From Deltaproteobacteria bacterium (lineage in GTDB: Bacteria > Desulfobacterota > DSM-4660 > Desulfatiglandales > HGW-15): 6,233 bases of DNA. The position numbers were made by a program, and so were the translations under genes. Positions 1 to 6,229 of this stretch are shown one piece after another. A model generated the notes under the pieces. It was not told the DNA's origin. It did no database searches and saw nothing but the letters and a program-made list of their open reading frames with translations. The DNA lies in NCBI GenBank assembly GCA_016932235.1, contig JAFGDF010000263.1, forward strand, positions 1 to 6,233, given 5' to 3'. Position 1 is the first letter of the stretch. Each line of letters begins with the position of its first letter.

Positions 1-56
1 TAAAAGGGCTCCCCATACCGCGATCCTGCGACCATAGGTTGTTATTTTCATGCATT
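1..56 (+). repeat. Dispersed repeat copy A (truncated by window edge)
   Basis: Positions 1-40 align by eye with the reverse complement of about 6109-6070 (copy C): shared blocks are TAAAAG, GCTCCCCA, CCGCG and GAC(C)ATA, and a CATTGT block follows at 51-56. They also align with about 5886-5921 (copy B), sharing AAAAG, TCCCC, ATAC-GC-ATC and TGCGA. Its 5' part would lie to the left of the window. Function unknown. Confidence 0.6.
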
Positions 57-61
57 GTGGA

Positions 62-114
62 GGCCCAGAGGGCCATGAATGTTTAATTCTAAACCGGCCA
101 TGATTCTTTCATGG
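62..114. repeat. Short inverted and direct repeats downstream of the operon
   Basis: GGCCC/GGGCC form a perfect 5-bp stem with an AGA loop (62-74). CCATGA/TCATGG form a 6-bp stem with a 5-nt loop (98-114). GGCCATGA occurs twice, at 71-78 and 96-103. Neither hairpin is followed by a T-run on either strand, so they are not called terminators. They could belong to repeat copy A or be an independent small structured element. Confidence 0.4.
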
Positions 115-128
115 GCTGCAACGGTAGC

Positions 129-155
129 ATATATAAAATTAACGACAGTCGTCAA
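129..155 (-). terminator. Weak candidate rho-independent terminator after the radical SAM gene
   Basis: On the minus strand, 28 nt after the stop codon, the transcript can form UUGACGA/UCGUUAA (7 bp, one G-U pair) around a CUG loop, followed directly by UUUUAUAUAU. The stem is short and not GC-rich, so termination may be partial. Position and orientation fit the end of this operon. Confidence 0.4.
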
Positions 156-182
156 TCAATTTGGAGATGCCATATCCGGAGA

Positions 183-2753
183 TTATTTTTTCGAATCAAT
201 CAATCCATGATATTCTTCCGGACTTTGTCCGACAGCGTGCATGCTTATGATCTGCCTTGTTTTGACTATTTTTATTCCATCCAGGTCACTGTCATCAAGT
301 TCAAGGACGGCTTTCATAATCTCTACGGGCTTCAATTCAGGACCTTTGTCATGCCGCAACTTCAAAATCAGAGACCGGGGCGGCTTAACGGTGATTGCCG
401 TTACGAGATGTCTCGCATCAATCTTTTTGGACCTGTTTTCACCCGTTTTTTCAATATAATAAACTGGTGATCTTAAAAATTTTTCTATAAGACGGGGATC
501 AAGCTCTTCCTTATTCAGACTGATATGGTAATGGCTCTCCTTTTGTGAGATTTTCCTGACATTTTCAGGCAGTTTTTCAACGGAAATCACACGCAGCCCG
601 TCCGGTAGCTGTTTATTAATCTCCTTTCTTGAAATCTGACAGCAATTAATTTCATTAATATCAATCAAGAGATTCTCCTGCATGCTCTCAGTGCCGACTG
701 GCAGGGCTGAAACAAAGGAAATCTTTGGCATCGGATGGAATCCTTTTGAGAAAGCAATGTTCAGGCCGGCTCTCTTGAAAGCCCGCATAAGTGATCTTGC
801 CAGTTCAAGGTGGCTGAGATATTTCAATGCGCCTGTTTTTGAATAGGTTACCAGGTATCTGCCCGTACCTGGAGATATGGCTTTTTCAAGATGCTTTGCT
901 GTTTCCTTCGATGAACCAGCCCATTCATTAAAAATTAAGGGATCAATAAACTTGTGGTCGCAAACGCCGCATTCATGGCATTTAAGCCTGCAATCAGGGG
1001 TGATCTTCCCTTTGAGTGCATTTTCCAGTTCGGCCTTAAAATATCTTTTAGCGACCCCTGATTCGATATGTTCCCACGGGAGGATTTCGTCCATTGATCT
1101 CGACCTGTGGAGATAGAAATCAGGTTCAATCCCGGTATTCTGAAACGCCTTCTTCCAGATGTCGATTCTCAGCTGGTCACTCCATGAGTCAAAACGAGCA
1201 CCATTCCGCCATGCATCTGCAAGGGCGCGTGCAAGCCTCCTGTCTCCCCGGGAAAAGATCCCCTCCAGCCAGCTTAATTCAGATTGATTCCATTTTACCT
1301 TTATAGATCGATTATTCCTGAGTTTATGCCTTATCAGGTCAATCCTTCTTCGGCTTTCTTCAAGTTCTATCTGGGGTTCCCACATAAAAGGGGTATGGGA
1401 TTTCGGTACGAAGCTCGATATGCTGGCATTTAGTTTGACTTTCTTGGATCTCTTTCCAGCCAGGCACGAAACATCTTTGGCAAGCCGGATGATATCATGA
1501 AGATCGTTTTCTTTTTCACCCGGAAGGCCGATCATGAAATACAGCTTAATGAGATTCCAACCGGCATTATAAACCATATACGAGGTATTCATAATATCTT
1601 CATTTGTGAGCGATTTGTTTATCCTGTTCCGAAATTCGTCGCTTCCGACCTCAGGAGCCATAGTGAAACCCGTCTTCCTTACCCTCTTAATCTGTTCCAG
1701 CCATGATGGATCCATGGTATCAACTCTCAGGGAAGGGAGACTGACGGCAATCTTTTCTGAAGAATACCGATCCATTAATCTGATAAGCAGAGGAGCGATG
1801 CAGCTGTAATCTCCGGTACTCAAGGAAAGAAGGGACACTTCTTCAAACCCTGTTGAAATTAAGGATTTATTGATATTTTCCATTATGGAATCAGGGCTTC
1901 TTTCCCTGACAGGCCTGTAGATCATCCCGGCCTGACAGAACCTGCAACCTCGTGTGCATCCCCGGGCGATTTCAATCGCGAGGCGGTCGTGAACAAGCTG
2001 AGTAAAAGGCACGACTTGATCGACGGGAAAGGGATAGGCATTTATGTCCGGCACAATCGCCTTTTTAATCTTGGTATAGTCGTTTAACAGCGGCTCAATG
2101 AGTTCAATTGTTCCTTCATGCTTATAATGAATCTTAAAGAATCCGGGTATGTATATGCCACTTTTTTTTGCCAGTTGTTTCAGAAGCTCAATTTTATTAA
2201 TTCCGCCCTTTTTGGCTTCTCTCACAGTCCTGCAGATTTCAACAGCCAGTTCTTCACCATCCCCGATTACGATACAATCGAATATTTCGGCCACCGGCTC
2301 GGGATTAAAGCAGGCCGGTCCTCCTGCGATTATAAGAGGATGAGAGTCATCCCTTTCCTTTGCAAGCAAAGGTATCCCTGAGAGGTCAAGGATGTTCAGC
2401 ACATTTGTATAGGATAATTCGTGCTGCAGGCTGAAGCCAATAATATCAAAATCTTTCAGAGGTTTCCCGGATTCCAGAGAAGCGAGAGGCATAACCCTGG
2501 ATCTTAACTGTCTTTCAAGGTCAACCCAGGGTGAAAACACTCTCTCAGCAGAGAGCCATTCATGGATATTTAATAAATGATAAAGTATTTTCATACCCTG
2601 ATGAGACATGCCAACCTCATAAACATCAGGGAAAGCAAGGACTATGGATACTTCTATGTCCGCGGGATTTTTCCTTCTGCAATTAATTTCATTACCGATG
2701 TATCGGCTGGGACGTCGGATATTTGAAAACCAGTTATGATCGGTTAAAGACAT
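183..2753 (-). CDS. B12-binding-type radical SAM protein fused to DUF2344 (TIGR03960 + TIGR03936-like)
   Basis: 856 aa. Seen: an N-terminal lead with PSRYIGNEIN (15-24), then a cobalamin-binding-like domain (about 33-190; FPDVYEVGMSHQG, IIAGGPACFNPEP, VIGDGEE). The radical SAM core (about 250-480) has the CxxxCxxC motif Cys266, Cys270 and Cys273 (ARGCTRGCRFCQAG), which should bind the 4Fe-4S cluster that cleaves S-adenosylmethionine. A second cysteine group, Cys588/592/595/598, could hold an auxiliary cluster. A C-terminal DUF2344 domain starts near 632 (YSKTGALKYLSHLELARSLMRAFKRAGL, FSKGFHPMPKISF). In many bacteria these halves are known as one fused protein or as two adjacent genes; I know of no established reaction. 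No canonical DxHxxG B12 loop is evident in the N-terminal domain, so cobalamin use is uncertain. The ATG lies 11 nt after the kinase stop, with AGGTGG just upstream and a family-like N-terminus. It is the last gene of the operon in view. Confidence 0.92.
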   Translation of the reverse strand: MSLTDHNWFSNIRRPSRYIGNEINCRRKNPADIEVSIVLAFPDVYEVGMSHQGMKILYHLLNIHEWLSAERVFSPWVDLERQLRSRVMPLASLESGKPLKDFDIIGFSLQHELSYTNVLNILDLSGIPLLAKERDDSHPLIIAGGPACFNPEPVAEIFDCIVIGDGEELAVEICRTVREAKKGGINKIELLKQLAKKSGIYIPGFFKIHYKHEGTIELIEPLLNDYTKIKKAIVPDINAYPFPVDQVVPFTQLVHDRLAIEIARGCTRGCRFCQAGMIYRPVRERSPDSIMENINKSLISTGFEEVSLLSLSTGDYSCIAPLLIRLMDRYSSEKIAVSLPSLRVDTMDPSWLEQIKRVRKTGFTMAPEVGSDEFRNRINKSLTNEDIMNTSYMVYNAGWNLIKLYFMIGLPGEKENDLHDIIRLAKDVSCLAGKRSKKVKLNASISSFVPKSHTPFMWEPQIELEESRRRIDLIRHKLRNNRSIKVKWNQSELSWLEGIFSRGDRRLARALADAWRNGARFDSWSDQLRIDIWKKAFQNTGIEPDFYLHRSRSMDEILPWEHIESGVAKRYFKAELENALKGKITPDCRLKCHECGVCDHKFIDPLIFNEWAGSSKETAKHLEKAISPGTGRYLVTYSKTGALKYLSHLELARSLMRAFKRAGLNIAFSKGFHPMPKISFVSALPVGTESMQENLLIDINEINCCQISRKEINKQLPDGLRVISVEKLPENVRKISQKESHYHISLNKEELDPRLIEKFLRSPVYYIEKTGENRSKKIDARHLVTAITVKPPRSLILKLRHDKGPELKPVEIMKAVLELDDSDLDGIKIVKTRQIISMHAVGQSPEEYHGLIDSKK

Positions 2754-2764
2754 CCGGCCACCTG

Positions 2765-4465
2765 TCAGTTGATATTGTTGAGAAATATTGTTATCTCTGC
2801 GCCGCCATCAGGATGGTTTCGCCCGTAGATCGTACCTCCAAGACCATCTATGATCCTTTTAACAGTGGCGAGTCCAAGGCCCGACCCTTTTTCCTTGGTG
2901 GTAAAGAAGGGGGTAAAGATGTGGGTGAGTGCGTCCTCGCTGAATCCTTCACCGCTGTCTTTTATCTGTATTTTTACCGTGTTTTTCCCTGGCTCTGAAT
3001 CTCCGGGATTATTCAACAAAAGAGTCTTTATACTCAGACAGCCCCCCCCGGGCATTGCGTCTGTCGCATTCAGGAAGATGTTCCACAGAACCTGTTTGAT
3101 CTGCTCAGGATCTGACTTGATTAAGATGTTTTCTTGAAAATCCGCTTCCAGTTTCATGTTTTCATTCCATTTCCCGCTGTTTTTAAAAAGTTCAAAAGAT
3201 TCTTTTATCAACTGTTCAAGGTTTGAATCCTGAATATTCGAAGGTTTCGGTCTCGCAAAGAGTAAAAAATCATTTACCAGATGATTCAGTCTGTCAATCT
3301 CCCTCATGATAATTTCCATAAGGCGGTTGTTCATCTCGTCTTTTTCAATGCTCTCGTTAAGGACCTGGATGGAGCCGCTTATTGAAGCCATTGGATTCCT
3401 TATCTCATGGGCGATTCCGGCCGCAAGTTCACCTATAAGGGCCAGACCTTCCACCTTTTTCATTTCTTCTTCTATCTTTTTGATATGCGTGATATCCTGG
3501 AAAAAAAGGATTTGGCCCTTTTGATCCCCGTCGGGTATTCTGAGTGGCGAGACGGATAATCTGATAAATGTTTCCTGTCCATCCTTTCCTGAAAATACGA
3601 GATCCTCAAATCTTTGGCCCTTTCCGTCATCCCGGTTGAATGAAGCCTCCCATGATCTAAGATGGTTAGTGAGAATGGGGAGAACCTCGGATATTTTTTT
3701 TCCTATCACATGCCTGGCCTTTATGCCGAAGATATTTTCAGCCGCCGGGTTAAAACGCAGTATCCCGCCCTCGCCGTCAAGAGCGATTAAGCCTGATTTT
3801 ATGCTCCTGATTATCCATTCGTTGAGCGCCTCAAGTTTTAGGATATCATCCTGCCTGGCTTTGAGTTCCACTCTGCTCTTTCTCGCCTGCTCTGACGGGT
3901 AACTGCTCAGAAATGCCACCAGATAAAACGCCGCTATGTTTACTATAATAATGTAGAAGATATTGAATCTCTGATACTCGGCAGGATAGACCAAACTGCT
4001 TCCGAACGGATGGATGATACTGTAATAATGCAGATCAAGCAGGAGCCCGTATAGTATACTGCTCCCGGAGGCTATAATCATGCCGCCCTTTCGATAAAGT
4101 ATTATGCTTCCGGTGATGATGGTTAAGATGTAGAGGAAAGAGAAGATACTTTCGATGCCGCCGGTGGAATATATGATAGCGGTTACAAAGATTGTATCCA
4201 TAATCAGCTGAAAATATACCAGCCTGACAAGCTTGTTGGTCTTTTTATAGAGAATGATGTATATAAAGGTGAGAAAATAGATGAAGGCTATCAGGAGATA
4301 GTGTGATGTCTGAATATCACCAAAATAGGCACGGTTTTGTTTTATCTGGATAAAGATGGAAGCGCCGAGAAGCAGGGAGACAAAAACCACCCTTAAAAAC
4401 ATGAGTTTTTGAAGCTTCCCGGGAAGTTCTTTTTCCAGGCTCTGTTTCAGGTCAGGATTGACCAT
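2765..4465 (-). CDS. pilS: PilS-like membrane sensor histidine kinase with PAS domain
   Basis: 566 aa and full length. Seen: an N-terminal membrane part with about six hydrophobic segments (about 21-40, 54-73, 79-99, 107-124, 128-147, 168-187), a charged linker, a PAS domain (about 213-327), then a HisKA domain with the H-box around His353 (GIAHEIRNPMASISGS). The ATPase domain follows: N-box Asn466 (NIFLNATDAM), G1 Asp503 (DSGEGF), F-box FTPFFTTKEKG and G2 GSGLGL at 527-532. All catalytic motifs are intact. Family knowledge: such kinases autophosphorylate on the H-box His and pass phosphate to an NtrC-type regulator; PilS/PilR controls sigma-54-dependent pilin transcription. The assignment rests on the multi-helix sensor, the PAS-HisKA order and the position after pilC. 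Unusually, no pilR follows. The start is 7 nt after the pilC stop with only a weak GGA upstream, so coupling is likely. A G8 tract interrupts the coding strand at residues 473-475. A kinase of this class with another target cannot be excluded. Confidence 0.88.
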   Translation of the reverse strand: MVNPDLKQSLEKELPGKLQKLMFLRVVFVSLLLGASIFIQIKQNRAYFGDIQTSHYLLIAFIYFLTFIYIILYKKTNKLVRLVYFQLIMDTIFVTAIIYSTGGIESIFSFLYILTIITGSIILYRKGGMIIASGSSILYGLLLDLHYYSIIHPFGSSLVYPAEYQRFNIFYIIIVNIAAFYLVAFLSSYPSEQARKSRVELKARQDDILKLEALNEWIIRSIKSGLIALDGEGGILRFNPAAENIFGIKARHVIGKKISEVLPILTNHLRSWEASFNRDDGKGQRFEDLVFSGKDGQETFIRLSVSPLRIPDGDQKGQILFFQDITHIKKIEEEMKKVEGLALIGELAAGIAHEIRNPMASISGSIQVLNESIEKDEMNNRLMEIIMREIDRLNHLVNDFLLFARPKPSNIQDSNLEQLIKESFELFKNSGKWNENMKLEADFQENILIKSDPEQIKQVLWNIFLNATDAMPGGGCLSIKTLLLNNPGDSEPGKNTVKIQIKDSGEGFSEDALTHIFTPFFTTKEKGSGLGLATVKRIIDGLGGTIYGRNHPDGGAEITIFLNNIN

Positions 4466-4472
4466 TTAAGGT

Positions 4473-5684
4473 TTATCCAACCGCGCCTGCCATGGAAAAG
4501 ATCGGCAGGTACATTGCGACGACCAATCCGCCGATAGCACCACCTAAGAACAGCATCAGTAAAGGCTCGAGCATTGAGGTCAATGCATCCACAGCGGTAT
4601 CCACCTCTTTATCGTAAAAATCGGCGATTTTTTCCAGCATTACGTCAAGCGCCCCTGTCGCCTCGCCGACAGCGATCATCTGAATGACCATGCCGGGAAA
4701 GACGTCGTTTTCGGACAGCGGTTCGGCGATGGTCTGGCCTTCCGCAATGCTGCTTCTTACTTCGTATATAATCTCCTCTATAATTACATTTCCCGCCGTT
4801 TTAGCGACTATTTCAAGCGAATCCAGAATCGGAACGCCGCTCTGCAGCATGGTTCCCAGTGTTCGCGTAAATCTTGCAACGGCGGTTTTTTTGAGCAGGT
4901 CGCCAAATATGGGAAGCTTAAGGGCAATTTCATCCGTAGTCTTTCTGCCCCCTTTGGAATTCCTGTACTGCTTGAATAGGAAAACAAGGACGACAAAAGC
5001 CCCTATAACATAGTGTATATTCCCTTTCATGAAATCACTCATGTTGACGACAAGCTGTGTTGGCGCCGGCAAGGCTGATCCAAAACTGGCGAACATATCC
5101 TGGAAAACCGGGATTACAAAGATAAGGATGACGGCAATCACTATAAAAGCGATCGCGAGAACGACAATCGGATAGGTCAGGGCGCCTTTTATTTTCGACT
5201 TGAGTTCTTCCGCCTTTTCAATAAAGGTTGCAAGTCTCTGGAGGATCGTATCGAGAATACCGCCGACTTCACCGGCGGCTATCAGGTTAACAAAGAGGTC
5301 GTTAAATACCTTTGGATGCTTTTTCATCGCTTCGGCAAGGGTTGAACCTCCCTCAACATCTTTGGTAAGCTGTTTTAAAATCCTTCGAAACGTGGGATTT
5401 TCAGCCTGATCTGCAAGGATATTGAGACCCTGAACCAACGGGAGGCCTGCATCAATCATAGTTGAGAATTGTCGTGTGAAAATGACGATGTCCTTGTTCG
5501 TGACTTTTGGCTGCATGAACGCTATGTTTTCAAAAATATCCTTTGGTTTCGGTTTTAACTTCAGGATCTTCAGATTGCGTTTTTTAAGCTGAGAGATCGC
5601 TATCTGCTCACTTGCAGCTTCTAATTCCCCTTTCAGCTTTTTCCCTTTTTTTGTTTCCGCGACCCACAAGTATATTTGAGGCAT
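4473..5684 (-). CDS. pilC: Type IV pilus inner-membrane platform protein PilC (T2SSF/GspF family)
   Basis: 403 aa, the usual PilC length. Family knowledge: PilC is the polytopic inner-membrane platform that links the cytoplasmic assembly/retraction ATPases (PilB, PilT) to the growing pilus. Seen: an N-terminal cytoplasmic part opening MPQIYLWVAETKKGKKLKGE, then two T2SSF repeats. Repeat 1 (about 67-190) contains FTRQFSTMIDAGLPL, AAGEVGGILD and KGALTYP. Repeat 2 (about 270-392) contains FTRTLGTMLQSGVPILDSL and AVGEATGALDVMLEKIADFYDKEVD. Hydrophobic segments lie at about 170-193, 222-238 and 372-394. The ATG is supported by GGAGGGG 8 nt upstream and by the family-typical N-terminus. The kinase gene follows after 7 nt. 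No pilB or pilT lies directly upstream; candidate promoters sit there instead. A type II secretion GspF is the alternative, but the N-terminus and the PilS-like neighbour favour PilC. Confidence 0.95.
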   Translation of the reverse strand: MPQIYLWVAETKKGKKLKGELEAASEQIAISQLKKRNLKILKLKPKPKDIFENIAFMQPKVTNKDIVIFTRQFSTMIDAGLPLVQGLNILADQAENPTFRRILKQLTKDVEGGSTLAEAMKKHPKVFNDLFVNLIAAGEVGGILDTILQRLATFIEKAEELKSKIKGALTYPIVVLAIAFIVIAVILIFVIPVFQDMFASFGSALPAPTQLVVNMSDFMKGNIHYVIGAFVVLVFLFKQYRNSKGGRKTTDEIALKLPIFGDLLKKTAVARFTRTLGTMLQSGVPILDSLEIVAKTAGNVIIEEIIYEVRSSIAEGQTIAEPLSENDVFPGMVIQMIAVGEATGALDVMLEKIADFYDKEVDTAVDALTSMLEPLLMLFLGGAIGGLVVAMYLPIFSMAGAVG

Positions 5685-5692
5685 AGATTGGT

Positions 5693-5699
5693 CCCCTCC
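5693..5699 (-). promoter_or_regulatory. Shine-Dalgarno of pilC
   Basis: On the minus strand the sequence reads GGAGGGG, 8 nt before the pilC ATG. It is the strongest ribosome-binding site in the window and fixes the pilC start; the two downstream genes have weaker sites and probably rely on coupling. Confidence 0.8.
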
Positions 5700-5721
5700 G
5701 ATTAGATAGCAATAAAGAAAA

Positions 5722-5752
5722 ATTATATGAAAACATTCAAAAAAACGGTCAA
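5722..5752 (-). promoter_or_regulatory. Candidate sigma-70-type promoter P2 of the pilC operon
   Basis: On the minus strand, TTGACC (5752-5747) and a perfect TATAAT (5727-5722) are separated by 19 nt. The expected start near 5715 would leave a leader of about 30 nt that includes the Shine-Dalgarno. The spacer is longer than the optimal 17 nt, so strength is uncertain. Inferred from sequence match only. Confidence 0.45.
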
Positions 5753-5771
5753 GGTCTGAAAAAGCAAATTA

Positions 5772-5800
5772 ATAGTAATGAAATGAATATATTATGTCAA
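5772..5800 (-). promoter_or_regulatory. Candidate sigma-70-type promoter P1 of the pilC operon
   Basis: On the minus strand a perfect TTGACA (5800-5795) is followed after exactly 17 nt by TACTAT (5777-5772; 4 of 6 match TATAAT). A start near 5765 would give a leader of about 80 nt before pilC. Spacing and -35 are ideal; the -10 is imperfect. I found no sigma-54 -24/-12 element in this region. Confidence 0.5.
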
Positions 5801-5835
5801 GCAATCTCGGACTTTTATGTATATTTATAGAAAAG

Positions 5836-5921
5836 CTGCCTTGTAAGGTATTATTGGATAAAGAAGCCAGGAACGAGTTCGACCGAAAAAAGAGTCCCCC
5901 ATACTGCTATCGTCATGCGAT
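5836..5921 (+). repeat. Dispersed repeat copy B
   Basis: This copy contains GCC-TTGTAAGGTA (5838-5850), a perfect 16-base core GCCAGGAACGAGTTCG (5866-5881), and an AAAAAGAG-TCCCCC-ATAC block (5886-5904). The two conserved blocks are spaced exactly as in copy C (28 nt from GCC to GCCAGG in both), which argues for common descent. Similarity fades to the left of about 5836. It lies upstream of the pilC promoter candidates, in the same orientation as copy A. Confidence 0.65.
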
Positions 5922-5958
5922 TTCCAACCGGACGTCAGTGAGGAAAAATAGTTTGTCC

Positions 5959-5987
5959 TTGACAATTCTCTGATATTCGATGATAAA
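5959..5987 (+). promoter_or_regulatory. Weak candidate plus-strand promoter
   Basis: TTGACA at 5959-5964 and GATAAA at 5982-5987 are 17 nt apart. Transcription would run rightwards through repeat copy C and out of the window. No gene in the window is served by it, and such matches arise by chance in AT-rich DNA. It would matter only if a plus-strand gene begins just beyond the window. Confidence 0.22.
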
Positions 5988-6069
5988 TTATTGGCCCCAA
6001 GGTCGGAGAAACCAAAACTTTTTCGATTTTAACACTAAAATAAATGCTAACAATGTCGGTATATAATTC

Positions 6070-6157
6070 AACGTTATGTCTAAAGACCGCGGCCTGGGGA
6101 GCTCTTTTACGAGCGAACTCGTTCCTGGCAAGTTTGACGCATACTACCTTACGAGGC
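6070..6157 (-). repeat. Dispersed repeat copy C, inverted relative to A and B
   Basis: Read on the minus strand it begins GCCTCGTAAGGTA (6157-6145), continues to GCCAGGAACGAGTTCG (6129-6114, the perfect inverted partner of 5866-5881), then TAAAAGAGCTCCCCA and CCGCGGTC, and matches copy A to about 6070. Weaker similarity to copy A may reach about 6050 (CATTGT). It includes a small hairpin at 6109-6122. A 90-codon reading frame crosses it but looks incidental. Confidence 0.65.
6109..6122 (-). repeat. Hairpin with TTCG loop inside repeat copy C
   Basis: ACGAG/CTCGT make a perfect 5-bp stem; on the minus strand the loop is TTCG, which as RNA would be a compact UUCG-type loop (closed by G-C, not the preferred C-G). 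Copy B has changes in the second arm (ACCGA), so the hairpin is not kept there. No T-run follows. Confidence 0.4.
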
Positions 6158-6229
6158 GGGCGGCAAACCATCTCAGTCGTCGTCAGGGCCAGATTAAGGT
6201 TGAACAACCGAGGAGGATTCCGCCCGCCT
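6154..6229. repeat. 10-bp GC-rich inverted repeat at the right edge
   Basis: AGGCGGGCGG (6154-6163) and CCGCCCGCCT (6220-6229) are perfect reverse complements separated by 56 nt. The left arm abuts the outer end of copy C, so this may be a further stem of the same repeat element, which would then extend to or beyond the window edge. Confidence 0.5.

Noticed and set aside
98..114. CCATGA/TCATGG hairpin as a transcription terminator
   Set aside because: No T-run follows on either strand; the hairpin at 139-155 is the better terminator candidate.
111..470. 119-codon plus-strand reading frame at the left edge
   Set aside because: It is mostly antisense to the conserved C-terminal DUF2344 coding sequence, has no ribosome-binding site and no protein-like pattern.
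4684..5013. 109-codon plus-strand reading frame
   Set aside because: It is wholly antisense to pilC, whose frame is clearly conserved; it is a shadow frame.
5701..5830. A sigma-54 promoter for the pilus operon
   Set aside because: I looked for a GG-N10-GC type -24/-12 pair with TGGCAC/TTGCA context on the minus strand and found none convincing.
5935..6207. 90-codon minus-strand reading frame opposite and between repeat copies B and C
   Set aside because: It starts with TTG, has no Shine-Dalgarno (the bases just upstream read CCTCCT), spans copy C and shows no recognisable domain. It is best seen as chance translation of the repeat, though similar peptides may be annotated wherever the repeat occurs.
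6211..6216. AGGAGG on the plus strand as a ribosome-binding site for a gene running off the right edge
   Set aside because: No ATG, GTG or TTG follows at a usable distance before the window ends, and the bases lie within a repeat-associated inverted structure.
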